Assembly: GCA_963714425.1 (NCBI GenBank)
Contig: CAVQOI010000013.1
Location: 11,179 to 75,178 of the forward strand
Origin: DATCYX01 sp963714425
GTDB lineage: Bacteria > Chloroflexota > Anaerolineae > Anaerolineales > UBA4823
DNA length: 64,000 nt
Direction of reading: 5' to 3'
Below, piece by piece: positions 53,453 to 61,023 of this stretch. The notes beneath the pieces are model-generated. The model saw nothing but the letters and a program-made list of their open reading frames with translations, was not told the DNA's origin and searched no databases. A program made the position numbers and the translations under genes. The first letter of the stretch is position 1; every line of letters begins with the position of its first letter.

Positions 53453-54835
53453 ATGGAAGAACGTAAGGCGCCCGTCGCGGCTGCGGCGGAAGATAAGCTA
53501 GATTTTAAGAAACTGCTCCCGGTTTTTGTGATCATCCTGGTAGACCTGCTGGGATTGACCATCATCATCCCTCTCCTGTCCCTCTACGCTGCGTCTTTTG
53601 GTGCCAGCGCCCTCACCATCGGATTCCTCGGCGCGGCATACCCTGTGATGCAGTTTATCGGCGCTCCAATCCTTGGGCGTCTTTCTGATCGCTTCGGTCG
53701 CAAGCCCGTACTCCTGGTCAGCCAGGTCGGCACTTTTGTCGGCTTTATCGTCCTGGGATTTTCCAATGCTTTATGGCTGGTCTTCCTTGCGCGTGTGATC
53801 GATGGTCTCTCTGGCGGGAATATCTCGACTGCCCAGGCTGTGATTTCCGATAGCACTAGCGAAAAGAACCGCACGCAGGGTCTGGGACTGCTGGGAGCGG
53901 CCTTTGGTCTGGGCTTCGTCATCGGCCCGGTTATCGCTTTCGTCTCGCTGGCCCTGAGCGGCGATAATTACCGCGTCCCAGCCTTTGTGGCGGCGGTGTT
54001 CTCTGCCATGTCGATCCTGCTCACATGGTTTTGGCTCGAGGAGACCTTGCCAGTGGAGCAGCGCGGTACGGGCGTCAAAAAACCGGGATTCTCGCTAGGC
54101 GAGATGGTGCGCGCTTTGCGCCACCCGGAAGTGGGACTCTTGTTCGGCCTCATGTTCACCCATCAGATAGCCTTCGGGGGTTTTGAGCAGCTTTTGGCAC
54201 TCTTTACCCTTAATCGTTTGGGGTTGAACGCATCTGGCAATGCCATTATCTTCGTATTTGTGGGGGTATTGGTGGTGGCAGTGCAGGGAGGTTTCATCGG
54301 CCCATGGAGCCGTAAGCTGGGAGACCGCCGCCTGATTTACCTGGGTTTGGCAGCCCTGGCAGTAGGTTTGACGCTCACTTCGCTTACACCTCGCCAGCCC
54401 TTGCCCGGGTATTCGCGCACCGAGCTGGAGAATGAACTAGGTTCAAGCGGTGATCTCCGCACCCTCGAGAACCCGTCCACGCAGGATCTTAAGATCGAGC
54501 TGCCGCCAGATACGAATAACGGCTGGCTGGGGATAGGTTGGATCCTGATTGCCATGATTCCAGCAGCCATCGGGGGAGGCATCCTGCATCCCAGCATCAA
54601 CAGCCTGATCACCAAACGCAGCGATCGCAGCGAGATGGGCGGTATGCTGGGTTTATCGGCAGCGTTCTTAAGCGGCGCCAATGCTGTAGCTCCGCTGCTG
54701 GGCGGGGCGATCTTCCAGGCGCTGGGCTCTACGGCTCCCTTTATGATGGGAGGGCTGCTGATGGGGGTGCTCTTTATCCTCGCCTTGCGTGGGATAAAAC
54801 CCGGGACTGAGGAGAGCGCGATCGGGAGAACTTAA
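53453..54835 (+). CDS. Major facilitator superfamily exporter (TetA/Bmr-like)
   Basis: A 460-residue 12-TM transporter. Motif A is GRLSDRFGRKPVLLVSQVGTF and motif C is GLGLLGAAFGLGFVIGPVIAF, which marks the drug:proton antiporter group (TetA-like). A longer extracytoplasmic loop with SGDLRTLENPSTQDLKIELPP lies between TM9 and TM10. Its stop overlaps the convergent B3/4 gene's stop by 4 bp. Substrate unknown. Confidence 0.87.
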   Translation: MEERKAPVAAAAEDKLDFKKLLPVFVIILVDLLGLTIIIPLLSLYAASFGASALTIGFLGAAYPVMQFIGAPILGRLSDRFGRKPVLLVSQVGTFVGFIVLGFSNALWLVFLARVIDGLSGGNISTAQAVISDSTSEKNRTQGLGLLGAAFGLGFVIGPVIAFVSLALSGDNYRVPAFVAAVFSAMSILLTWFWLEETLPVEQRGTGVKKPGFSLGEMVRALRHPEVGLLFGLMFTHQIAFGGFEQLLALFTLNRLGLNASGNAIIFVFVGVLVVAVQGGFIGPWSRKLGDRRLIYLGLAALAVGLTLTSLTPRQPLPGYSRTELENELGSSGDLRTLENPSTQDLKIELPPDTNNGWLGIGWILIAMIPAAIGGGILHPSINSLITKRSDRSEMGGMLGLSAAFLSGANAVAPLLGGAIFQALGSTAPFMMGGLLMGVLFILALRGIKPGTEESAIGRT

Positions 54836-55524
54836 GTCCCCATGTGATAAACGTCCAACTGATCAACGCTCATGTTGGGCGAGACCAGCCTCACGAAAGC
54901 GGCAATATCTTGCAGGTGCTCTTGCACCAATGTTTTTTCGATCCCCTGGGGCGCATACACGGTAAATACCGCCCGCTGTGTCTTTGGGTGCAGACGAGTT
55001 CGCTGGTCTGGCCCGTAGATGATGCTCGAGATTACCCCCTGGTTATCGGCGATGTACATATCCCCGGGCTTTAAGGACTGTTCATGCCCGTTGAGCTGCG
55101 TGTACCGTTCTCCCCCAGTTGCCACATCCAATCGCAGCGGGTGAACCAGGCTATCTCCATCGTGTGCCGCCGTCAAAAGCAAGTTCTTTAGCTCAGCCAT
55201 GAACATGCACTCCACCAGCGCTGCCACGCGTGGGATAGACTTGCCCTTGAAGACCAGCGACTCGAGCTGTAGCTGCACATGGTAGGTCTTCTCAAAACGT
55301 TTGTAATAGTCGTGGTAAGCCTGCAGTACCGGCATGGAACGAAGCTTCACGCGGTCGTAGCTGGCGAAGCGACTGCGAAGTGCCTGCTCCAGCTCAGCTT
55401 TGCGCTGGTCGAGCCCATCGCTCGTCTCCGGGTTAGCCGTCCCGCTTACCGCCAGCAGCCCTGCGCTGGCCTCAGGGTAGGTTTTTTTCCAGTTATCAGA
55501 TAATGTGAGGTGTATTGCTTCCAA
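54832..55524 (-). CDS. B3/B4 tRNA-binding domain-containing protein
   Basis: A 230-residue protein built of a B3/4 domain like that of phenylalanyl-tRNA synthetase beta: VKLRSMPVLQAYHDYYKRFEKTYHVQLQLESLVFKGKSIPRVAALVECMFMAELKNLLLTAAHDGD, ending SLKPGDMYIADNQGVISSIIYGPDQRTRL. No synthetase core is present. Free-standing B3/4 proteins may edit misacylated tRNA, but their role is not settled. I chose TTG 55524 (GAGG 6 nt upstream) over TTG 55539. It follows a decayed methyltransferase on the same strand. Confidence 0.8.
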   Translation of the reverse strand: MEAIHLTLSDNWKKTYPEASAGLLAVSGTANPETSDGLDQRKAELEQALRSRFASYDRVKLRSMPVLQAYHDYYKRFEKTYHVQLQLESLVFKGKSIPRVAALVECMFMAELKNLLLTAAHDGDSLVHPLRLDVATGGERYTQLNGHEQSLKPGDMYIADNQGVISSIIYGPDQRTRLHPKTQRAVFTVYAPQGIEKTLVQEHLQDIAAFVRLVSPNMSVDQLDVYHMGT

Positions 55525-55605
55525 TTTTATCCTCAGCAATCCTTTTCCACCACCCCCCAGTGCACTCAGGGAGAGTCGTCCATTGGATGGCGACCGCTTT
55601 TTGTG

Positions 55606-55815
55606 TTAGCGACTTACCGAAGAAAGATCCGACCTGCTCTTGAGCCTTCCAGTACCCGCCCCCAGCTCGACGACAACCTTCCCGCGCAAAGGGGTGATCG
55701 CCTACACAGCTCGCTCGGTATTGCCGCGGATATCCTCTTGCTGGATCAGCCGCTCGTACAGCAAGGCGTGGTCGCGGTAGATCGCCTTTTCGGAGTTTAT
55801 GGACGTGTTCGCCAA
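55606..55815 (-). pseudogene. Decayed class I SAM-dependent methyltransferase (N-terminal fragment)
   Basis: On the minus strand one frame reads SINSEKAIYRDHALLYERLIQQEDIRGN, typical of the start of small methyltransferases. It then meets a TAG (55702-55704) and continues ITPLRGKVVVELGAGTGRL, which is motif I, the SAM-binding loop. The frame ends about 14 codons later at TAA, and the rest of the domain is missing. It is a remnant with an internal stop and a large C-terminal deletion. It lies just downstream of a small Cys-rich gene that may have been its partner. Confidence 0.75.
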
Positions 55816-55929
55816 TCACCCATGACACGGGACGGGGGATAACACGAATACGCTTCTCACCTTTCGTGGCACTCGAACAAGCCGCGTATTTTGCGTTAGA
55901 TTTGGAATTAACCAAGGAATCCCGAGAAT

Positions 55930-56001
55930 TTAATGGGAATGTGGGTGGTCGTGGTGATGGTGGTGATGATCATCCGCACGGGATGAGTCTTCAACCTGTC
56001 A
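55930..56001 (-). other. His-rich in-frame tail after the TGA of the small Cys-rich gene
   Basis: After the TGA (55999-56001) the same frame continues 22 codons, QVEDSSRADDHHHHHHDHPHSH, then TAA. A His-rich, metal-binding-like tail in the correct frame suggests either Sec read-through or a recent nonsense change. A weak hairpin (GGUUGA/UCAUCC, one mismatch) lies very near the UGA. Confidence 0.4.
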
Positions 56002-56148
56002 ACATCCAGGCTCACCCGGATGACCGCAACACGCCCGGCGCCGTACCACACGCTGCCACAAATTGTAGACGAGCTTTGCCATTTTCTCCGGGAAAGGCAT
56101 TGGCTGGTTCATGTTTGTGAAGAAGGCGGAGAGGCTTCTGCGTTCCAT
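55999..56148 (-). CDS. Small cysteine-rich protein ending CCGHPGEPGC
   Basis: A 49-residue protein from the ATG at 56148. A hydrophobic/basic amphipathic segment (MAKLVYNLWQRVVRRRA) is followed by CCGHPGEPGC and TGA. Three Cys and a His in ten residues suggest a metal or Fe-S site. I believe short proteins with this C-terminal motif recur in Chloroflexota, but that is recall rather than a search result. A -10 TATAAT (56158-56163) puts the start site about 3 nt before the ATG, so the mRNA is nearly leaderless. The frame continues past the TGA into a His-rich tail. Function unknown. Confidence 0.55.
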   Translation of the reverse strand: MERRSLSAFFTNMNQPMPFPEKMAKLVYNLWQRVVRRRACCGHPGEPGC

Positions 56149-56221
56149 ATTATGGATATTATACCCCGGTCATTCTGACCTGACCAAAGGTTGGGCCAGG
56201 CCCAATTGTCCAGTATTCGCA

Positions 56222-56776
56222 TTAGAGCACAAAGGGGATGAACATTCTGGTTGACTTGATGTAATCTTGATAGGCTGCGCCAAAGTAGCGCAGGTTCTCA
56301 GCCTCCTCCACCTTTGCCGTCCTCAGCAATAAAACCGTCGCTGCGGCAGCCAGCAGCCCACCCAACCAGGAAGTGTCCTTGAAGAACGCCCCCCAGCCCA
56401 GGAACAGGAGGGAGCTATACAACGGGTGGCGGATGTATCGGTAAATGCCTGAGGTTACCAGCACCGTCGTTTTCTCCATCCCCAACAGGGGCGCTTCGTC
56501 CTGGCGGGCAGGGTCAGGCCGCCCGTGCGCCCGCAGCGCCCGCGCGCCCAGGATCACGGCCACCAGTGAAACCACCAACAATGACCACGCGACGAGCTGG
56601 TGAGGGGCGAAGGGGTCGACGAACCAGACCGGGGCGTTGAGCACTATCAGCGCCAGGATGGCCTCCCAGGCGAAGAAGCGGTAGAAGCCGTGCGAGCGTG
56701 GCGCGCGCAAGGAAGCCCGCGAGAGGTAGGCCAGGCAAAGCGAGGCGAGGAGAATAATAAAGAATTGTATTCCCAT
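56222..56776 (-). CDS. Isoprenylcysteine carboxyl methyltransferase (ICMT/PEMT)-like membrane protein
   Basis: A 184-residue protein with four to five TM segments (FFIILLASLCLAYLSRA, WEAILALIVLNAPVWFV, LVAWSLLVVSLVAVILGARAL, then LYSSLLFLGWGAFF). The conserved C-terminal motif is intact: GIYRYIRHPLYSS, then VEEAENLRYFGAAYQDYIKST and MFIPFVL. Bacterial members methylate small or lipid-like substrates using SAM; the substrate is not known. Confidence 0.87.
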   Translation of the reverse strand: MGIQFFIILLASLCLAYLSRASLRAPRSHGFYRFFAWEAILALIVLNAPVWFVDPFAPHQLVAWSLLVVSLVAVILGARALRAHGRPDPARQDEAPLLGMEKTTVLVTSGIYRYIRHPLYSSLLFLGWGAFFKDTSWLGGLLAAAATVLLLRTAKVEEAENLRYFGAAYQDYIKSTRMFIPFVL

Positions 56777-56867
56777 CCTTATAAAGATTTTAACCTCAAA
56801 AGCCCCTGTTTTCCCCTGAACTGTGAAGCCCGGTAACCCTTTATTGCAGGAGGAAGGAATTTGACCC

Positions 56868-56917
56868 TTGACTTACCCGGTACGTTATATTATCCTGTAC
56901 ATTAATGTACAGGATAA
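56868..56917 (+). promoter_or_regulatory. abiE promoter with 28-bp palindromic operator spanning the start codon
   Basis: -35 TTGACT (56868-56873), 17-bp spacer, -10 TATCCT (56891-56896). A perfect palindrome, 56890-56917, with arms TTATCCTGTACATT, contains both the -10 and the ATG (56905-56907). The predicted start site (about 56903) means a leaderless mRNA. AbiEi antitoxins are known to repress their own operon by binding inverted repeats. Confidence 0.8.
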
Positions 56918-57435
56918 ACGAACTAATCAAGATCGACCGGAAAATATACCACAGCAATGATTTAGCTATTCTGTGGGATATTTCCAATAAAAACACCCTG
57001 TATACGACCATCAAACGCTACGTGAAAAAAGGTGTGTTGGTACCTATTTATAAAGGATTGTATTCAACCGTTCCTGTCTCTCAATTGAACCCCCAGGAAT
57101 TGGGTAAGGCGATCATCCATCGATACACCTACCTGAGTACAGAATTGGTGTTGGCTCAAGCCGGGATCATTACCCAGGCAATTTATTCCTATACCTTTGT
57201 CAGCGACCAGTCCAAAAGGGTGACCATAGGACCCCTCTCGTTTCTATTTCGGAAACTCAAGGATGATTATTTGTACAACCCTTCCGGCGTGAAAAATCAA
57301 AAAGGCCATTTTGTCGCCACCCCGGAGAGAGCTGTGGCGGATATGCTCTACTATAACCCCCATTATCATTTCGATCTCCCCTCAAGCATCAACTATGATA
57401 AGGTTGAAATCATTCAGAAAGAAGTGGGATATTGA
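56905..57435 (+). CDS. AbiEi-family antitoxin / transcription regulator
   Basis: A 176-residue protein. Residues about 10-50 are a winged helix (KIYHSNDLAILWDISNKNTLYTTIKRYVKKGVLVPIYKGLYSTVP), the AbiEi N-terminal domain, followed by the C-terminal antitoxin domain (YLSTELVLAQAGIITQAIYSYTFVSDQS ... PERAVADMLYYNPHYHFD). It is paired with AbiEii, whose TTG start overlaps its stop (TTGA). It is the type IV antitoxin that prevents toxin action without binding it and autorepresses. Codon use and base composition are AT-richer than the flanks, suggesting transfer. Confidence 0.85.
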   Translation: MYRINELIKIDRKIYHSNDLAILWDISNKNTLYTTIKRYVKKGVLVPIYKGLYSTVPVSQLNPQELGKAIIHRYTYLSTELVLAQAGIITQAIYSYTFVSDQSKRVTIGPLSFLFRKLKDDYLYNPSGVKNQKGHFVATPERAVADMLYYNPHYHFDLPSSINYDKVEIIQKEVGY

Positions 57436-58166
57436 TCGTGGATCTGAGACCAGAGGACATCCTCCATAAATCATATATAAATCGGCTGCTCATCGAGATC
57501 ATCGATCAACCCGCATTAGCGCACAACCTTGCCTTTAAAGGCGGCTCGTGCGCTGCAATGTTGGGATATCTGGATCGCTTTTCAGTCGATTTAGATTTTG
57601 ACGTTTTAAAAAACGTCGACGATGCTGCGTTAAGGGGTGAATTTCACCAGGTGTTTGAGCATCTTGGTCTGGTTCTGACTGGCGAGTTGGATAAGGCTCT
57701 CTTCTTTCAGCTCCGCTATCCCAACGACCCCGGCAAGCGTAACACCTTGAAACTGGGCGTCAGTAGTTTTATCGTCAAGGCAAACCAGTATCGAGTGCAG
57801 TATCTTGCCGAAATTGATCGCCTGATGAACTGCCAGACGCTGGAGACCATGTTTGCGAATAAATTAGTGGCAGTGATAGATCGATATCGATTGCACCAGA
57901 CTATTGCCGGGAGAGATATCTACGACATTCATTACTTTTTTGTTCACGGCTATGCCTATCACGCGCCGGTCATTCAAGAGAGAACTGGCCTCGAGGCTAA
58001 AGAATACCTTGGCCGATTGGTCGATTTTATCAAAGAGCATGTCACGCAGACGATTATCAACGAAGATTTAAACACCTTATTGCCCCTACAGCAGTTTCAA
58101 CGGATACGCAAAATATTGATTCCAGAGACTTTATCGATGCTGGTGAGAGAACTAGAAAAAAGTTAG
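57432..58166 (+). CDS. AbiEii/AbiGii-family nucleotidyltransferase toxin
   Basis: A 244-residue protein with the AbiEii nucleotidyltransferase motif: AFKGGSCAAMLGYLDRFSVDLDFDVL, with GGS and the catalytic DxD. TLETMFANKLVAVIDRYRLHQTIAGRDIYDIHYFF carries the other conserved motifs (K-x(3)-R and RD-D-H). It is intact. Toxins of this family transfer nucleotides to tRNA or another target to arrest growth during phage infection. It forms the AbiE pair with the upstream gene. Confidence 0.88.
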   Translation: MIVDLRPEDILHKSYINRLLIEIIDQPALAHNLAFKGGSCAAMLGYLDRFSVDLDFDVLKNVDDAALRGEFHQVFEHLGLVLTGELDKALFFQLRYPNDPGKRNTLKLGVSSFIVKANQYRVQYLAEIDRLMNCQTLETMFANKLVAVIDRYRLHQTIAGRDIYDIHYFFVHGYAYHAPVIQERTGLEAKEYLGRLVDFIKEHVTQTIINEDLNTLLPLQQFQRIRKILIPETLSMLVRELEKS

Positions 58167-58188
58167 GGGATCTCAAATCATCGAAAAC

Positions 58189-59190
58189 TCATCGAAGAAC
58201 AACTGGCAAAAAGACCTTTGGACTTACAGACCACCTCACACCCCATAGGTCAAGCACTGGCGTGAGAGAGGGGTCGTTTGTAGTAAATGTTGCACGCAGT
58301 TTTATCCCGGGATACAGATTCGGATCAATGCTCTCCAGGCTATCCCCATTAATGGCATTGGCTATTAAGATGCCACCATCCAGAGCCAGAACATCAATGA
58401 CCAAAGACGTGCTGATCGGGACAGTAGAGGAATAAATCACATTTTCCCAAGCCTTGAGATCGATTTGAGCCAATGGTAGGGAGACGGCTGTCCCGGTAGC
58501 AGGATGAATTCCATACATTAGTTCGATATCATATAGAGCGATACTTGAGCTTGGGTCAGTGCTGACGAATGAAGCGCGATATTGAATAAATTGGCTGCTC
58601 TGGATACCGCCCATATTCGACATACATTCTGACCAATTCGTGTTGATTACGTAATTGCAAACATGATCCGCTGGTGATTGGGTGACTGAAGCCCATGTAC
58701 TCCAATCGGGATCAGGGTTGAGCGTGTTGCCTGTTCGATACTCTAAAGCTATGGATGAAATCGTGTTGGAATAATTCCAATTTGCTGATAGCCAGTCGAT
58801 CTGTCTCCCTGCATCGAATACCGTGGACGTGTACGTGCCGGTGGTGAAATACTGACCGGGGGCATTGGGAGCCAGGCGAACTGTGTCTGAGATCGCCTCG
58901 GTTTGAAAGAATTCACCGTCGGCAAAATGGGCAGTCCAGGTGTGAGTCCAATATAAATACTCCGTAGATTTGAGGATTAAACGATCCCAATAGACTTCTG
59001 TTTGGATCGTCTCAGACAGCAATGATGAACCCTATAAGAAATCGTCCGCCCATTCTCCACCTAGTAAAACAGGTGGATCATCATCAGGTTGTAGCCATGC
59101 TGGTTGCCCATTAACTTGATCAGTGGGCAAAATGGTGAGACCAACCAGCGTAATGATCAGAAGAATTCGGAGACCTACGGAGGTTATCAT
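58189..59190 (-). pseudogene. Secreted beta-rich protein interrupted by an amber codon
   Basis: From the ATG at 59190 the minus strand encodes a signal peptide (VGLRILLIITLVGLTILPT), an acidic stretch and GGEWADDFL, then a TAG at 59032-59034 (codon 53). The same frame continues for 280 codons of beta-rich sequence (VYWDRLILKSTEYLYWTHTWTAHF ... VFDAGRQIDWLSANWNYSNTISSIALEYRTG ... LWGVRWSVSPKVFLPVVLR). A TTG at 59022 could start a version lacking a signal peptide. It is either a pseudogene or an assembly error. The gene is 40 bp downstream of the PNPOx-like gene. No named family recognised. Confidence 0.7.
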
Positions 59191-59229
59191 AATCTGCAGA
59201 CTAGATTTGAGACTGATGAAAAAAGAGCT

Positions 59230-59691
59230 TCATACTGCCCGCCATTTCTTATGAAGGGGTCGCTCTTTGGGAGTCCCACAATTCACCAGCCTTGTGTGCA
59301 TGGCGCGCTCCAGCAGCAGCTCAAACAAGACTTCATCCTCGCCTGCAAGGATGCTCGTTTCCTCGATCATCGCCTGGCGAAACTCGTCATCATGGATGCA
59401 TTCAGCCCGCCCGGAGAGGTAGAACTCCTCGTTCACCCCATCCTGCGTAGGAAATGCCTGCAAGGCATAGCGCCCGTCCAGGATCAGATCGGCGCACTTT
59501 GGAGATGCAGGCGGTATGAGCACGAACAGACGCCCATCGTATATCACTAGGCTGACCGGGTGTAACCGCGGAGCGCCATCCCGTCGCAGGGTCGCCAGGA
59601 ACGCCAGCCCGGTGCGCTCTCGGAAGAGAAGCGCTTTTCCGGTGCCAGCCAGCTCCGGCGATTGAGTGGCGAAGTCTTTCCAGGCTTTCAT
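59230..59691 (-). CDS. Pyridoxamine 5-phosphate oxidase-like FMN-binding protein
   Basis: A 153-residue split-barrel protein. LLFRERTGLAFLATLRRDGAPRLHPVSLVIYDGRLFVLIPPASPKCADL is the PNPOx-like flavin-binding core, and QDGVNEEFYLSGRAECI matches later strands. Family members include FMN- or F420-dependent reductases. I chose the ATG at 59691 (AGGAAGG 8 nt upstream) over a GTG 48 nt earlier. Cofactor and substrate are not known. Confidence 0.8.
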   Translation of the reverse strand: MKAWKDFATQSPELAGTGKALLFRERTGLAFLATLRRDGAPRLHPVSLVIYDGRLFVLIPPASPKCADLILDGRYALQAFPTQDGVNEEFYLSGRAECIHDDEFRQAMIEETSILAGEDEVLFELLLERAMHTRLVNCGTPKERPLHKKWRAV

Positions 59692-59925
59692 TAGATGTCC
59701 TTCCTGCAGTGGGGTGATGTTCTCCTCGGGCAGTGACACCTGCTCCTAACGGCAATACATCACCTGCCGATATAGAGTTTGATCGACTCGCTCTAATTAA
59801 CAATTACTGCTTGACATCCAATCCTGTAATTGAGAAGCAAGGAGACCTGATCAGGTATACTCATGGATTAGGGATCGTTGAATCGCAACTGGCTTCTTCC
59901 CACAATTGAATTCTATAAATTACGG

Positions 59926-60891
59926 CTATAAGTTGATTGCTATACAGTCATAGTCATTACGCCAAAAGATCTTTAGCGTGTAGAATGGATCTTCCCTGTC
60001 AAGGGAGTAGAAGAAATAACAAATGCCAACGATGTTAGGAAGATTTGGCAGATGGAGAGCCCAATAATCTTTTATCGCGTTTGTTTCAAAACTAAAACGC
60101 CCAACGTTGGTTCCTAGATCCTCAAAGACATCTGGGAAAGCCCAATTGCTTGGCGAAAGATGATTCAGGCCTACAAATACTAAGTTGCGCGAATATTTCT
60201 TCAATTGCCTTGCTTTACTCTTCTCTCGAAGTCTCGATGCTAGACCATCCGTAATGTATTCAAACCAAGGAACTTTGTCGGGATCATTGATGTGAAATGA
60301 AATCAAACCGCGCAACTCTTCGTTCATTTCTACCGATAATTCAAGTTGAGAAATTGTATGCTCATCGCCAGTTAGGATGGCTTTTCCAGCCGATGCAATA
60401 TAGTCATATATTGTTTTACCCTGCATAGCTGCATACAACCTGCCATGCGAATATGTGACGTCGATTTCCTTATCCTCCAGATAGCCATGCTTGTCGAGTA
60501 AATTTGTCAATCGTTCCACAAATATCCAACTTGCGACGAAACTGTTTAGCGTCGTTATCTCAATCCCAACAGGAGAATTGCCATTGTCAAGGTGAGCATC
60601 TATCCCGCTCCTGCTCAAGTTGTCAACGAGGTTAGCATTCTTCATACGCAGGTATCCTATTATGTATCTTTCTGCAGTGATGGCATTAAAATTTTGGTCT
60701 CCCGTCAAGAACCATTCCTCTAATTTTTTCGTGCTACCATGATTTAGTAGATATTCAACATGTTTGTCAAAAATAGCCAGGGGCTTCGTCATATGAGGTG
60801 ATTTCATCCAACGCAATATAATCGGTGATGGCTCAAGTCTTGTGATCCTTTTATTCCGTTTTTTGAGGAATTGTTCAAGATTTTCAATCAT
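59926..60891 (-). CDS. Orphan protein with a possible PD-(D/E)xK-like nuclease motif
   Basis: A 321-residue protein of no family I can name. Around residues 70-113 there is TAERYIIGYL (E73), GIDAHLDNG (D102) and VGIEITTLN (E111-x-T113), an order seen in PD-(D/E)xK nucleases, with Thr in place of Lys. The rest alternates basic helices (ASRLREKSKARQLKKYSRN) and strands. It lies in the AT-rich island next to the TIR genes and may be a defence effector or restriction-like protein. The nuclease idea is weak inference from motif order alone. Confidence 0.5.
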   Translation of the reverse strand: MIENLEQFLKKRNKRITRLEPSPIILRWMKSPHMTKPLAIFDKHVEYLLNHGSTKKLEEWFLTGDQNFNAITAERYIIGYLRMKNANLVDNLSRSGIDAHLDNGNSPVGIEITTLNSFVASWIFVERLTNLLDKHGYLEDKEIDVTYSHGRLYAAMQGKTIYDYIASAGKAILTGDEHTISQLELSVEMNEELRGLISFHINDPDKVPWFEYITDGLASRLREKSKARQLKKYSRNLVFVGLNHLSPSNWAFPDVFEDLGTNVGRFSFETNAIKDYWALHLPNLPNIVGICYFFYSLDREDPFYTLKIFWRNDYDCIAINL

Positions 60892-60939
60892 ATGGTCATT
60901 TCTACAATGAGGACAATGCCACCGGTATATGGTAATGAC

Positions 60940-61022
60940 AACAAATAGAGAATGTCATCCCCGGCGAAGGTGTGAAGCAAAACAAAGTGGAGCGTCAGGT
61001 TGTGCTATTCAAGACTATTTGA
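60940..61022. repeat. Remnant of a dispersed intergenic repeat
   Basis: The 132-bp gap between the orphan and TIR genes contains GTCATCCCCGGCGAAGGTGT and, after GCAAAACAAAGTGGAGCGTC, a CAAGACT end. This matches a commonly seen short repeat family with CGAAGC-rich cores. It may be scar DNA at a junction. Confidence 0.45.
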
Positions 61023-61023
61023 C

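Noticed and set aside
55496..55915. A 139-codon minus-strand reading frame in the decay region
   Set aside because: It is a shifted frame of the methyltransferase remnant; it has no family signature and the motif I signal lies in the other frame.
60892..61023. Short plus-strand reading frame with ECHPRRRCEAKQSGASG
   Set aside because: This peptide arises from translation of a common intergenic repeat and has no ribosome site.
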